The notes below the pieces were generated by a model. It was given only the letters and a program-made list of their open reading frames with translations. It searched no databases and was not told where the DNA came from. The translations under genes and the position numbers were made by a program. Positions 8,810 to 20,660 of a stretch of 64,000 nt of DNA are shown here, piece by piece. Source of the DNA: Spirochaetales bacterium Spiro_02 (GTDB lineage Bacteria; Spirochaetota; Spirochaetia; Sphaerochaetales; Sphaerochaetaceae); NCBI GenBank assembly GCA_001604275.1, contig LVBD01000037.1:40969-104968 (forward strand). The letters are read 5' to 3'. The stretch's first letter is position 1; every line of letters starts with the position of its first letter.

Positions 8810-10174
8810 TCACGCCTTGTCGCGCAACCTGTGCATCGACCTCGGCAGGACGACCTCGGCCACGGTGCCCCCCCCTTCTCGCGGGTAGAGGCGGATATTT
8901 CCTCCCCGAGCCTTGACGAACTGTCTGGAGATAGACAGCCCGATGCCCGAGCCATGGATCTTCGTAGTAAAGAATGGGTCGAAAATCTTCTTTTCGTCCC
9001 CTTCTGGAATTCCGTCGCCACGATCACGGACATACACATGGACCTGGTCGCGCTTGTCCAACCGGATCTCGACTTCGACCTGAGGATCTCGCCCCTGGCA
9101 GCTTTCCATCGCATTCTTCAGCAGATTCTCGAACACCGACCGGGCCCGGTCGGCATCGAAATCGATCGAGACATGCTCGAGGCTCTTCGGCGAGAAGGCG
9201 ATCTGGATCGGGAATCGCTGTGCGATCGTTCCGATGAACGGCGGAAAATCGATTGTCTCGGGTGTCCCCAGAGGATTGCGCAGAAAATCACTGACCTTGT
9301 TGGTCAGTTGGATCAATCGTTGCACCTCAAGATCGACCACCTGCAGGTCCTCCCGTCGCTCCGGAGGCAGCATTTTCTTCAGCAGTGCCATTTGGATCGT
9401 GATGGCGCTCAGCGGGTTCTTGATCTCATGGGTCAGCGTCCGCGCGGCTTCTCCCAGGTTTACCAGGCTTTCCTGTTTTGCCAGCGTCGCACGATACTGA
9501 CGGTTGCTCTGATAGATGTTGACGATCATCAGGAAGAAGACGCCGATCGCCATGATCGTGAAGAAGGAGAACGCCTTGACCATCGTCAGTCGGTTCTGGT
9601 ACGACTTTCCGTCGAACAGAATGTAGAGGATGTTCGGCAGATCGACAGGGTTGCTGATCAAGCTGTTGTCGGTGAAGCCGAACGTTCCGATATCGAGCAG
9701 GATCCGATTGGTGAACCGCAGATATTCGATCATGCCGGTATCCCGATTGTATGTAAGGATTCCGGAACGCAATTCATCGTCGTTGTTCTTGAGGATGTTC
9801 AGATGTTCGAGCGAAAGAGAGTACGGTGCGGCGCCGAGGCCGAAACTGAATCGCCCGTTGTCCTCGTAGATACCGATCGCATTCACCCCTTCCTCCTGCA
9901 TGACGCGAGTCGCCTTCGATATCGCATAGGTATCGAACGTCGAACCGGAATACGTGGAACTGCCGGTCATCGAGGAAAGGGTGATGTACACCGAATTGAA
10001 CGCACGTTCGGCTCGAAGCTGGATGTTGAGGTTCTCGGTCTTGATGATGTTATACGACAGAAAAAGAACCAGGCTGATGAGTAGCAGGAACGCGAAAATG
10101 AGCCCGGAAATGACGAACACAGGCTCCTTTCCGTTCGCTATGGACCATCTCCGTCCTTTTCCGATCGTATTCAA
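8810..10174 (-). CDS. Membrane sensor histidine kinase
   Basis: A 454-residue two-helix membrane kinase. TM1 is about 19-42, an external sensor domain of unrecognised fold covers 43-198, and TM2 is about 200-220. The HisKA phosphoacceptor is H249 in LTHEIKNP, with an N-box (FENLLKNAMES), G1 (DRGDGIP) and G2 (GSGIGLSI) of the ATPase domain. The start is TTG at 10174, selected because GGGAGGA lies about eight bases upstream. It precedes the NtrC-type regulator by 31 bases, forming a two-component pair, and follows the ABC permease gene by 38 bases. The signal is unknown; location next to an exporter suggests envelope stress or a transported compound. Confidence 0.9.
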   Translation of the reverse strand: MNTIGKGRRWSIANGKEPVFVISGLIFAFLLLISLVLFLSYNIIKTENLNIQLRAERAFNSVYITLSSMTGSSTYSGSTFDTYAISKATRVMQEEGVNAIGIYEDNGRFSFGLGAAPYSLSLEHLNILKNNDDELRSGILTYNRDTGMIEYLRFTNRILLDIGTFGFTDNSLISNPVDLPNILYILFDGKSYQNRLTMVKAFSFFTIMAIGVFFLMIVNIYQSNRQYRATLAKQESLVNLGEAARTLTHEIKNPLSAITIQMALLKKMLPPERREDLQVVDLEVQRLIQLTNKVSDFLRNPLGTPETIDFPPFIGTIAQRFPIQIAFSPKSLEHVSIDFDADRARSVFENLLKNAMESCQGRDPQVEVEIRLDKRDQVHVYVRDRGDGIPEGDEKKIFDPFFTTKIHGSGIGLSISRQFVKARGGNIRLYPREGGGTVAEVVLPRSMHRLRDKA

Positions 10175-10212
10175 CGCCGCAATCCTCCCGATACATGCAT
10201 CGTACCGTTACA

Positions 10213-11394
10213 TCATTCATAGTTCAAGGCCTCGATCGGATCGAGCTTGGATGCCTTCATGGCAGGATACCAGCCGAAGAAGACTCCGACGCACATCGAG
10301 AACCCCATCGCGAAGACGAACGAAGAATAGGACAGATGCAACGCCCATCCGACGAGGTTCGTCAGCCCGAAACTGATCGCCGCGCCCAACCCGATTCCGA
10401 GCAACCCGCCGATAAGCGTCAGCGTGATGGCTTCGGTAAGGAACTGACCGCGAATCGTCGAAGGAGAAGCCCCCAGCGCCTTGCGGACACCGATCTCCCT
10501 CGTCCGTTCGGCCACCGACACCAGCATGATGTTCATGATGCCGATTCCCCCGACAAGCAACGAAATCGCCGCGATTGCGGCAAGGAAGGAACTGAATGTC
10601 CCGGTGATCTGCTTCGACATCTCCACCAGCGTGGCGGGAGAGAACAGGTTGTATGCGTCGGAACCGACCAAGTCGTCGAGGTATTCGGTGATCCGGTCCG
10701 ACACCGTCAGCGTATCGGCGTTCTCGTTGACAGCAACGACATACGAGCCTACCGTCGTCGTCCGACGGAACCGCTGCTGATAGGTATTGTACGGAATATA
10801 TACCCCGCTGTCATAGGATCCGCTGAACGAGGCGTCCTTGTTCTTCATGACCGCCACGACCAGATAGCTCTTCGCCTGGTTCCTGAACAGGCTCACGTAC
10901 TGACCGACAGCATCCCCGTAGGGAAACAGTTCTTCGGCGACATCGGCTCCCAGGACGACCACCTGCCGGCGGTTGATGTTGTCGAGACTGCCGAAGAACT
11001 CACCGTCATCCACCTCATATTTCTGGATATCGGCGAACGAGGAGAGAACACCGTTGACAGTGACGCTCATCCGATCCTGACCATTGCGGACATAGGCGTT
11101 GCTACTGACTTGCGGCAGCACCGCATCAATGTCGTCGACGTTACGCATCAGCGTATCGCCGAAGTCCTCGGTGAACACTCCCGACGTCTTCTGATTGGGC
11201 ATCGGATAGATGGTGACACTGTTCAAACCTCCCATCGATATGGATTCGGTGATGCTTTCCGTAGCGCTTTGTCCGAGGGTCAGGATCGCGACCACCGATC
11301 CGACGCCGATGATGATCCCCAGCAAGGACAACACCGTCCGAAGCTTGTTGCCGCGCATCGCCGAGAACGAAAGTTTGATATTCTCTATGAACAT
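10213..11394 (-). CDS. MacB/LolC-type ABC transporter permease (FtsX domain)
   Basis: A 393-residue permease. An N-terminal membrane helix (TVLSLLGIIIGVGSVVAIL), a large periplasmic MacB core (about 45-265) and three C-terminal helices of the FtsX domain are visible, including the conserved IMNIMLVSVAERTREIGVRKALGA loop region. The start at 11394 has GGAGG about six bases upstream and overlaps the ATPase stop region by coupling; an earlier ATG at 11418 lies inside the ATPase gene. With the adjacent ATPase, adaptor and TolC genes it would form a tripartite mechanotransmission exporter. The substrate is unknown. Confidence 0.92.
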   Translation of the reverse strand: MFIENIKLSFSAMRGNKLRTVLSLLGIIIGVGSVVAILTLGQSATESITESISMGGLNSVTIYPMPNQKTSGVFTEDFGDTLMRNVDDIDAVLPQVSSNAYVRNGQDRMSVTVNGVLSSFADIQKYEVDDGEFFGSLDNINRRQVVVLGADVAEELFPYGDAVGQYVSLFRNQAKSYLVVAVMKNKDASFSGSYDSGVYIPYNTYQQRFRRTTTVGSYVVAVNENADTLTVSDRITEYLDDLVGSDAYNLFSPATLVEMSKQITGTFSSFLAAIAAISLLVGGIGIMNIMLVSVAERTREIGVRKALGASPSTIRGQFLTEAITLTLIGGLLGIGLGAAISFGLTNLVGWALHLSYSSFVFAMGFSMCVGVFFGWYPAMKASKLDPIEALNYE

Positions 11395-11395
11395 G

Positions 11396-12136
11396 CTACG
11401 CCTCCAGCCTTCCGTCACGGATCCTGACCTGACGGCGGCACCTCATGCCGAGTTCCCGATCATGAGTGACGAACACGACGGTCCGGCCTTCACTGTTCAA
11501 TTCCTCGAACAGCTCCATGATCTGGTTGCCGGTATTGGAATCCAATGCGCCGGTCGGTTCGTCGGCCAGCAGGATCGCAGGATTGTTCACTAACGCCCGG
11601 GCGATCGCCACCCTCTGCTTCTGTCCACCGGACAGTTCGTTAGGGCGATGCTTCATCCGATCGGCCAAGCCTACCCGTTCCAATGCGGTCATAGCCCGTT
11701 CCCTCCGTTCCCTGACGGACACTCCCGCATAGAGTAGCGGAGTGACGACGTTTTCCAATGCGGTAAGCTTTCCTAGCAGATTGAACTGCTGGAACACGAA
11801 ACCGACCTTCTGGTTGCGGACGAACGCCAGTTCCGTTTCGTTCATCCCCGCGGTATCCTCTCCGTCGATCCTGATATCGCCGCTCGTGGGAGTGTCCAGA
11901 CATCCGATCAGGTTCATCATCGTCGACTTTCCTGATCCGGAAGGCCCCATGATCGCCATGAAATCGCCCCGCGTGATATCGAGACTCACGCCGTCCAGCG
12001 CTTTGACGATGAAATCTCCAACCATGAAATACCGCTTGACGTCCCGCAACGTGATCACCGTCCGGGGACTGTCGGCGAGTTGCCTTCCGGTCTCCGCCGC
12101 CATCGTCATGGCGGCGCCAAATGCAATATCATTCAT
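11396..12136 (-). CDS. MacB/LolD-type ABC transporter ATP-binding protein
   Basis: A 246-residue ATPase with Walker [10 protein letters not shown], a Q-loop in FVFQQFNLL, signature [15 protein letters not shown], Walker [13 protein letters not shown] and switch histidine VTHD. The sequence class is that of MacB and LolD partners rather than importers. The start at 12136 has a GTGAGG site about nine bases upstream that overlaps the stop region of the adaptor gene. There is an N-terminal extension of about 25 residues before the ABC domain. It is translationally coupled to the permease gene downstream. Confidence 0.93.
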   Translation of the reverse strand: MNDIAFGAAMTMAAETGRQLADSPRTVITLRDVKRYFMVGDFIVKALDGVSLDITRGDFMAIMGPSGSGKSTMMNLIGCLDTPTSGDIRIDGEDTAGMNETELAFVRNQKVGFVFQQFNLLGKLTALENVVTPLLYAGVSVRERRERAMTALERVGLADRMKHRPNELSGGQKQRVAIARALVNNPAILLADEPTGALDSNTGNQIMELFEELNSEGRTVVFVTHDRELGMRCRRQVRIRDGRLEA

Positions 12137-12150
12137 TTACACATGCCTCA

Positions 12151-13320
12151 CTATCGGGATCCGGGGCCGCCGCCGCGAGGCGGTTCGTCGTTTCCGCCTC
12201 CGACCGACAGCATCATCGACGAAGCGGCGTCGGAAGGCAGCACGGATTTCCGCACCAGAACCGTATCACCGACTTTCAAATCTCCACCAAGCACCTGGCA
12301 GATCCCCTCTCCGAGATACTTCACCGTGATCGTCACCGTCTGGGATGTTCCGTCGGAAAGCTTCTTCTCTACTGTACTGATCCCTCTTCTCGTCGTAACC
12401 GCCGACTGTGGGATCAACATCATGGAGACCTCCCCCTCGACATTGATCGTACCTTCGAACGTATAGCCGGGGACCAGTCCCTGCGGAGGATTCTCAATGG
12501 TGATCTCAACATCCATGACACCGATTCCTTGCGTAGTATAACGGCCTAGCATCGGGATATACGACACGGAGGCTGGCACGATCACTCCCGGCAGGGCATC
12601 GAATGTCAGCTCCGCAGTCTGTCCAAGCGTGACATACTGCATGTCGATTTCGTCGATCTCCACCGTCGCCTTGAGCTTGCTTCGGTCTATGAGGGTCATG
12701 GCCGAGTCGCCGGCTTCGAAATAATCTCCAACCGATACGTCGACGGAGGCGACCACCCCGTCGAAATTGGCGTAGGATCGCGTATAGTCGAGGTTGTTCT
12801 CGGCGGTTTTCTTCTGTAGCTCCAGCAATTTGAGCGTCCGAGAACTTCCCTCCAGCTGCGCCTGTTCGATCTGAGCTTCCAGATTCGCGATCGCGTACTG
12901 CTGGTTGGTATCGTCGATCGTTACCAGCAAGTCTCCTTTCTTGACGGACTGCCCCTCTGAGACATATACGCCGGTGATCGCGCCGGTGGAACGGAAGTTC
13001 ACCTTCTGCTCATCGTAGGGAATCACATAACCGGATAGATCGATGGTCGTGCTATAGGTGCTTTCATATACCTTCTCCTCCACCGTAGTGAAGGCAGATA
13101 CGGCGGGTTTCTCGGGCGACCAAGGGAACCGCCCGTTCTGCTTGTAGAAATTATATAGCGTGCCTCCGCCGAAAATCAGGATCAGGACGACGGCCCATGT
13201 GATGATCCGTTTGACCCGACGGCGAGCCATACGCCGTTTCAGCGTATTACGAACCTGATCCTCGGTCGAAACCCCGACGTCCGCACGCTTCTTCGTATCT
13301 TTCTTGCCCATTTTCTTCAT
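12151..13320 (-). CDS. Periplasmic adaptor (HlyD/MacA-like) of the ABC exporter
   Basis: A 389-residue membrane-fusion protein. An unusually basic cytoplasmic N-terminus of about 38 residues precedes one membrane helix (IITWAVVLILIFGGG). Lipoyl halves flank a short coiled-coil hairpin (ANLEAQIEQAQLEGSSRTLKL region), followed by beta-barrel and membrane-proximal domains. AAGGAG lies only three bases before the ATG at 13320; a second ATG nine bases later has a longer but workable spacing, so the start is uncertain by three residues. It ends in a Gly/Pro-rich tail. It would bridge the MacB-type pump to the TolC protein encoded just upstream. Confidence 0.88.
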   Translation of the reverse strand: MKKMGKKDTKKRADVGVSTEDQVRNTLKRRMARRRVKRIITWAVVLILIFGGGTLYNFYKQNGRFPWSPEKPAVSAFTTVEEKVYESTYSTTIDLSGYVIPYDEQKVNFRSTGAITGVYVSEGQSVKKGDLLVTIDDTNQQYAIANLEAQIEQAQLEGSSRTLKLLELQKKTAENNLDYTRSYANFDGVVASVDVSVGDYFEAGDSAMTLIDRSKLKATVEIDEIDMQYVTLGQTAELTFDALPGVIVPASVSYIPMLGRYTTQGIGVMDVEITIENPPQGLVPGYTFEGTINVEGEVSMMLIPQSAVTTRRGISTVEKKLSDGTSQTVTITVKYLGEGICQVLGGDLKVGDTVLVRKSVLPSDAASSMMLSVGGGNDEPPRGGGPGSR

Positions 13321-13332
13321 TCGCTCCTTACT

Positions 13333-14796
13333 TTACAGTTGGATCATGAGGACCCGGTTTTCCAAAATCAGTCCTTCCAGTAGCAACATGTCCATGTCAT
13401 ATGCATCCTGATCGATATCGAACGCCGCGTCGTCGACGTCTGCCTGTCTCCCCAGCCCTTTCTCCAGCAGGCTCTGTTTCTGGGCGAGAACCTGCTTGTG
13501 ATATTCAGCCAGATTCTTCTGCCTGGCCACCCGCAGCTTCCAGTCCTGGATATCGTTCTGCAGGGAAACCGCATCGGACTGATAGGCCAGAAGCGCCTCG
13601 TTGTATGTCAGCTGGGCGAGCAACGCCTTGTTCTCCAGCTGTTGCAGCGTCAGTTCGTCCGCAGCCTTCGACGCCTTGTTCTTCCACGTACCGACCACAG
13701 TGACCGATGGAGTAAGTTCGTCATCGGTAATCGAGTATTTCAGATTCGCCGAAGCGGAGACTGAATAATTGGAACCGGCCAACAGAGCTCCTGCGGAGCT
13801 CGCCACCGAATAGGAATTCGTCCCGCCCGTCCTCGTCACTGGCACGCCGAGCCCTCCGGCGACGTTGAGAGTCGTGTTGGTCGTCCTGGCCCTCTCCAGC
13901 TTCAGATCCTCCTGTGCGATCTGCAACGACATCTGCTTGAGGAGCACGGCTGTGTTGCCGTTCGCAAGCGGAGAGAATTCCGGCGAGGCCTCGCGAATCC
14001 CGGTTACGTCGCCGTCATAGTCCAGACCGGTCAATATCTTGAACTGCTCCAGCGCATAGTCATGCGATAGCTCGAGCGTCTTGAGCGTGTTCTCGAGGGA
14101 CAGAAGCTGAAGTTCCTGGTTCTTGTACGCGACCGCGTCTTTGTTCGTCGATCCAAGCTTCAATGCGTTGTCCATCGAAATCCGAAGATCGTCGATGCTC
14201 TTCCGCGCTTCGTTCATCTGCTTCTCGATCGAAAGGATCGAAGAAACTTTCTGATAGACTTGATTTTCGAAATTCAGCACGTTGCTCGCATACGTCTGGC
14301 TGGCGAGAAGCAGGTTCTGCGAATACAACAGGTCGGAACGGGAGTCTCCCGTCTCACCGAACGTAAAGGTATGGGAAGCCTCCACGGTCGGGCTGAGGCC
14401 ATAGGAACGCGCTCCGTTCTCGTAGAAATTCACCGAAGCTCCGCTCGAGGCTTTGATCGTAGTCTTGCCGTCGTTGGGAAGCGTAACGCTGACGGAAGGT
14501 TCGATGGAAGTGGCTGTATATCCCTGCGTAGAGATACCGCCGATGGTCGTCGGTTGTACATATTTGACCGTCGCATTTCCAGATGACACTTCGACAGAAA
14601 TGTCATCGTCCGTATCGGTCAAGGCATTGGCGATCTCGCTGTTTTGCCTGGTAAGCAGATACGACTGCATCTGAGGACTTTTTTCCTGAGCCAGCGCCAT
14701 CAGCTGAGCCAGATCCACCGCGAACAGCGACGCAGCGGAACAAACGAATGTCAGCGCAAGACTAAGGCTGAGTCTTTTCAACGTACTATTCTTCAT
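13333..14796 (-). CDS. TolC-family outer-membrane efflux protein
   Basis: A 487-residue outer-membrane channel component with signal peptide (MKNSTLKRLSLSLALTF...SLFA) followed by two repeats of long helical segments separated by beta-strand regions rich in Ser/Thr/Gly, as in TolC. The start at 14796 has AAAGGA upstream; a longer frame from 14844 adds 16 residues in front of the signal peptide and is unlikely. It is the first gene of the minus-strand run adaptor, ATPase, permease, kinase, regulator. It is one of two TolC-family genes in the window, the other serving the RND pump near 29 kb. Confidence 0.88.
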   Translation of the reverse strand: MKNSTLKRLSLSLALTFVCSAASLFAVDLAQLMALAQEKSPQMQSYLLTRQNSEIANALTDTDDDISVEVSSGNATVKYVQPTTIGGISTQGYTATSIEPSVSVTLPNDGKTTIKASSGASVNFYENGARSYGLSPTVEASHTFTFGETGDSRSDLLYSQNLLLASQTYASNVLNFENQVYQKVSSILSIEKQMNEARKSIDDLRISMDNALKLGSTNKDAVAYKNQELQLLSLENTLKTLELSHDYALEQFKILTGLDYDGDVTGIREASPEFSPLANGNTAVLLKQMSLQIAQEDLKLERARTTNTTLNVAGGLGVPVTRTGGTNSYSVASSAGALLAGSNYSVSASANLKYSITDDELTPSVTVVGTWKNKASKAADELTLQQLENKALLAQLTYNEALLAYQSDAVSLQNDIQDWKLRVARQKNLAEYHKQVLAQKQSLLEKGLGRQADVDDAAFDIDQDAYDMDMLLLEGLILENRVLMIQL

Positions 14797-15255
14797 CAAC
14801 GTTTTTCCTTTGTCAGTATGTAACACATGATGTGCAATCCACATGCCAACGACAACTCATTACAGAAATAAAAACCATAAAAACCACAAAATCTTCACAA
14901 AACCACTCAATCATGGAAGCTTGACGTCCTGCGTCCCACTTCTACAATGAAAAAACACGACGGCTTCTGAAAAAACTGTACATTGCACTGCGCAATTATT
15001 GCACGACAAGGTAAAAATGACCATCCCGCAGTCGGCCAAACCGCCCATAGTCGGCGAGGCATGCTTTTGAAGCGACCATATCATATTCCGATAGTGACAA
15101 AACACAGCTCACCGCAGAAAAAAAGAGAATATTCGCCATTTCAAAAGAGAAAGCAAATTGCCGATTTCCCGAACCATGAGTATACTGGAACCATATTCCT
15201 CATTTCCAAGACCAACGAGGAAGTCCGCCGATTGACGGACGACAAGGAAACATCA
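14797..15255. other. Divergent intergenic region between the TolC and ftsH genes
   Basis: This 459-base stretch separates two divergent transcription units. It carries the ftsH promoter near its right end. The left part is AT-rich with T-runs on the minus strand, where the exporter operon promoter must lie, but no convincing pair of hexamers was found there. A 64-codon minus-strand frame (14911-15105) has no ribosome binding site and no recognisable sequence. No RNA gene was recognised. Confidence 0.5.
15158..15186 (+). promoter_or_regulatory. Sigma-70-type promoter of ftsH
   Basis: TTGCCG (15158-15163), a 17-base spacer and TATACT (15181-15186) form a good vegetative promoter about 70 bases upstream of the chosen ftsH start. 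Transcription should begin near 15193. Confidence 0.65.
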
Positions 15256-17262
<2,007 letters not shown>

Positions 17263-17284
17263 GCTACAGCAAAGACAATCTGTC

Positions 17285-17296
17285 GGCGATATCGCC
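17285..17296. repeat. Short perfect palindrome after ftsH
   Basis: GGCGATATCGCC is a 12-base perfect palindrome about 23 bases past the ftsH stop. With flanking bases it could form a small hairpin, but there is no T-run, so a terminator is not supported. Confidence 0.3.
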
Positions 17297-17408
17297 GCTG
17301 ACGGAAATCATCACGAACAGGAAGCGATGCAGGACGGAAGGGAATTCCGATTCCTGACGCCGTGACGGGAAGAAACCGGGCGGCTGTCGCTTCCGATGGA
17401 GACAAACG

Positions 17409-18374
17409 GTGTTTCGAACGAAAATCGAAGATCCAGTATTGATTGAACATCTCGCCTCCTTGCCCGACGACAGCAGGGAGGTATTTCTTTTGGATGACGG
17501 CGCTGTCAGGGTGACAGCGTTGCAGGGGACCCATATGATTAATCAGATGCGTGCCAATCACCATCTGGGCATCCTCGAGACTGTCGTCCTCGGACAGGCT
17601 TACATTGCAGGAGGCCTGCTCGCTTCAACGCTGAAAGGCAATGATCGTCTGCAACTCACCATCGAATGCGGCGGCCCGATCGGCGGCGTATACGTGGAGG
17701 CATGGGCATGCGGAGCGGTGCGCGGATATCTGAAGAACGTACCGATTCCGATCGACAAGCCTCTGGAAAGCTTCGATCTTTCGATGTTCTATGGCCCGGG
17801 ATTCCTCACCATCACGAAACTTCTCGAAGGAAGCCGGCAGCCGTTCACCGGCCAAGTGATGCTCCAGTATGGGAATCTCGCACAGGATCTGGCCGTCTAC
17901 TACCAGCAGTCGGAACAGACCCCGAGCCTTTTCTCTCTGAGCGTACAATTCGACAAAGCAGGGCGTGTCGCAGGTGCGGGGGGCATGTTCATCCAGGCGA
18001 TGCCCGGCTGTCAGGACGATGTACTGAACCGGTTGCAGCGCCTTGCTCCGAACCTTCCCTCGATCGGAAAAACGCTGGCGGAAGGGCACTCAGTCAAGGA
18101 ATACATAATTGAACAGTTTGCATCCGAGAAGCCTCGTCCACTCGCCCATCTGGGGGTCGGTTTCTCCTGTCCGTGCGACAGAAAGCATTTCGAAGGATAC
18201 CTTTCCGGCCTCCCGGAAAATGAACAGGAAGAGATTCTTACCGACGGACCATTCCCGCTGGAGCTGGAATGTTTCAACTGCGGTACTGTCTACCGCTTCG
18301 AAAAGCCGGAACTTGAACGGGTATTCGCGAAAGATCCCCATCGGGTCGAGGAAACGCAGGGGGAACGGCGATGA
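17409..18374 (+). CDS. hslO: Redox-regulated holdase chaperone Hsp33
   Basis: A 321-residue cytoplasmic chaperone activated by oxidation. The substrate-binding N-terminal domain is followed by the redox switch with its zinc-binding cysteines: CPC (in GVGFSCPCDRKHF) and CFNC (in LECFNCGTVY), spaced as expected for the CxC...CxxC pattern. The start is GTG at 17409 with GGAG about eight bases before it. Its stop overlaps the start of rlmKL as ATGA. The position after ftsH groups two protein quality-control genes. Confidence 0.95.
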   Translation: MFRTKIEDPVLIEHLASLPDDSREVFLLDDGAVRVTALQGTHMINQMRANHHLGILETVVLGQAYIAGGLLASTLKGNDRLQLTIECGGPIGGVYVEAWACGAVRGYLKNVPIPIDKPLESFDLSMFYGPGFLTITKLLEGSRQPFTGQVMLQYGNLAQDLAVYYQQSEQTPSLFSLSVQFDKAGRVAGAGGMFIQAMPGCQDDVLNRLQRLAPNLPSIGKTLAEGHSVKEYIIEQFASEKPRPLAHLGVGFSCPCDRKHFEGYLSGLPENEQEEILTDGPFPLELECFNCGTVYRFEKPELERVFAKDPHRVEETQGERR

Positions 18375-20617
18375 TATTCTTTGCGATGGCCTCGGCCAAT
18401 CAGAACGATATTGTGGAAATGGAGGCCCGGCAAGCCGGTTCCTCAGACGTATACGTAACAAACGGAGGTGTCGAGTTCGAGGCGGATCTCGCCGTTGCGT
18501 ATCGGTTCTGCCTCTGGACGCGCACCGCCACTCGCGTTCTGCTCGCCCTGTTCCAGGACGAAAGCGTCACCAGCGCCGACGAGTTGTACGAATCGGCGAT
18601 ACAGATTCCATGGGAAGACTGGATTACCCCGGAGCGGACGTTCGCAGTCACAGAGACCGTGTCCGACTGCAAGTGGCTGAAGAACTCCCATTTTGCCGCG
18701 CTCCGTGTCAAGGACGCGATCGTCGACCGGATCAAGGAGCGCTTCGATGGAGTTCGTCCGAACGTGGACAGAGACAAGCCGGACATCACGTTCCATGTCC
18801 ATGTCGATGGGGACCGGGTCGTCTGGTACGTCGATTTCTCGGGTAAATCTCTTCACAAGAGAGGATATCGCAAGCAACAGACCGACGCCGTCCTTGCCGA
18901 ATATCTCGCCGCCGCGCTCCTCTATCGGTCCGATTGGCGCAAGTCGCTGGACAGCGGAAGCGGAGCGGAAACGCTGCTCGACCCGTTCTGCGGGGCGGGC
19001 ACCATCTGCATCGAAGCGGCATGGATGGCCACTGATACCGCACCGGGATTGCTCGACACAAGCAAGTTCGCTTTCTACAGGCTCCCGATCCATGATCCGG
19101 ACATTTGGGAGGACATCCTTGACGAAGCTGTCGCCAGACAGGAAGCCGGCAGGAAAAAGAAGGTGAAGATCCTAGGTTGGGACAAGGATCCCGGCGCCGT
19201 GGAGATCGCCCGGGAAAACGCACGGGCGGCCGGAATCGGAGACTTGATCGAATTCTCCGTCCATGACATCAGGACGACCACGGCGCAGGATGTCCCGTCC
19301 GGCGGCGGGTGCATCGTCACCGATCCTCCCTATGGGGTACGGATGGACGAGGAAAGCGTCGAAACGCTCTATATAGCGATGGGAAGGCAGTTCAACAGCC
19401 TCTTCCTCGGGTGGAGGATCGCGATCCTCTGCGGGGATCAGCAGCTGCTTTCCTATGTAGACATGAAGCCGAACAGGACCAATACGCTGTACAACGGGGG
19501 AATCTCCTGCCAGATCGCCCACTACTATGTGTTCACCGAAGAGGAACGGGCGGAGATGATCGCCAAGGCGGAGCAACGGAGGAAGGATCGGCTGTCCAAA
19601 CCGCTGTCGCCTGGAGCGGAAATGGCGGCGAACCGACTGCGGAAGAACCTCGCCGCTCTCAAGCCGAAAATGGCGGAGCAACAGGTTTCCAGCTATCGGA
19701 TCTATGACGCCGACATGCCGGAGTATTCGGCGGCGATCGACCTCTACGAGGACAGGTGGATATCATTGCAGGAATATGCCGCTCCGGCGTCGATCGATCC
19801 GGAAGACGCCGCACGTCGACTCGAAGAGCTGATCGACGCGACGGAACGTGTCACCGGCATCGATCTGGAGCAGATTTTCGTCAAACAGAGAACCCCGCAG
19901 AAAGGTCTGGGGCAATACGAAAAGATGGGGGCTTCCAACAGATTCTTCATTATGAAGGAGAACGGTCTGAAGTTCCTGGTGAACTTCACCGACTATCTCG
20001 ACTCGGGGATCTTCCTCGACCACAGGCCGGTACGGAAGATGATCAAGGAACTGTCCGACGGAAAACGGTTCCTCAACCTGTTCTGCTACACGGGGACGGC
20101 CACTGTCCATGCGGCGGCGGGAGGTGCGCTCAGTACGGTAAGCGTCGATGCTTCCGGAACCTATCTAGACTGGGCGTTGAAGAATATGGAGCTGAATGGT
20201 TTCACAGGCATGAATCATTTCTTCTATAAGGAAGACTGCATGGAATGGCTGTTCGCGACCTATGACCGCTACGATCTGATCTTCTGCGATCCGCCCACGT
20301 TCAGCAACGGCAAGAACCGCAGGACATTCGACGTCGACCGGGACCAGGTGAAGTTGGTCCGGGCGTGCATGATGCATCTGGACAATGACGGTACTTTGAT
20401 TTTTTCCAACAACTATCGCAGGTTCAAGATCGATGACCGGCTGCTGGAGCAGTTCGACGTCCAGGACATCTCCAAGGAAACGCTTGGTGACGATTTCATC
20501 CGCGACGAGAAGATCCATTCCTGCTTCTTGATCAAGCACAAGAAGGTCGCGGCGAAAGTGATGCAGCCGGAAATCAAGAAAGTTCGCAAGGCGGTTCTGA
20601 AAAAACCGATACAGTGA
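18371..20617 (+). CDS. rlmKL: Bifunctional 23S rRNA guanine methyltransferase RlmKL
   Basis: A 748-residue fused enzyme. The N-terminal half has a THUMP-like RNA-binding region (about 45-155) and a class I methyltransferase with LLDPFCGAGTICIEAA and the N2-guanine motif TDPPYGVR (RlmL, m2G2445). The C-terminal half is a second Rossmann methyltransferase with RFLNLFCYTGTATVHAA and CDPPTFSN (RlmK, m7G2069). Length and order match the fused proteins known from Proteobacteria and others. It is coupled to hslO by an ATGA overlap. The C-terminal end is lysine-rich. Confidence 0.93.
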   Translation: MIFFAMASANQNDIVEMEARQAGSSDVYVTNGGVEFEADLAVAYRFCLWTRTATRVLLALFQDESVTSADELYESAIQIPWEDWITPERTFAVTETVSDCKWLKNSHFAALRVKDAIVDRIKERFDGVRPNVDRDKPDITFHVHVDGDRVVWYVDFSGKSLHKRGYRKQQTDAVLAEYLAAALLYRSDWRKSLDSGSGAETLLDPFCGAGTICIEAAWMATDTAPGLLDTSKFAFYRLPIHDPDIWEDILDEAVARQEAGRKKKVKILGWDKDPGAVEIARENARAAGIGDLIEFSVHDIRTTTAQDVPSGGGCIVTDPPYGVRMDEESVETLYIAMGRQFNSLFLGWRIAILCGDQQLLSYVDMKPNRTNTLYNGGISCQIAHYYVFTEEERAEMIAKAEQRRKDRLSKPLSPGAEMAANRLRKNLAALKPKMAEQQVSSYRIYDADMPEYSAAIDLYEDRWISLQEYAAPASIDPEDAARRLEELIDATERVTGIDLEQIFVKQRTPQKGLGQYEKMGASNRFFIMKENGLKFLVNFTDYLDSGIFLDHRPVRKMIKELSDGKRFLNLFCYTGTATVHAAAGGALSTVSVDASGTYLDWALKNMELNGFTGMNHFFYKEDCMEWLFATYDRYDLIFCDPPTFSNGKNRRTFDVDRDQVKLVRACMMHLDNDGTLIFSNNYRRFKIDDRLLEQFDVQDISKETLGDDFIRDEKIHSCFLIKHKKVAAKVMQPEIKKVRKAVLKKPIQ

Positions 20618-20660
20618 TCGGAACAGGAATCCGCATAGATGGAATATGGAGGGACATATC

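Noticed and set aside
8525..10084. A 519-codon open frame on the plus strand opposite the kinase and regulator genes
   Set aside because: It is antisense to two well-supported genes with clear motifs, has no ribosome binding site, and reflects the codon bias of GC-rich DNA. Similar long antisense frames (10195-11427, 60449-61804, 15781-16728) were rejected for the same reason.
14911..15105. A 64-codon minus-strand frame between the TolC and ftsH genes
   Set aside because: No ribosome binding site, no homology recognised, cysteine-rich composition consistent with chance translation.
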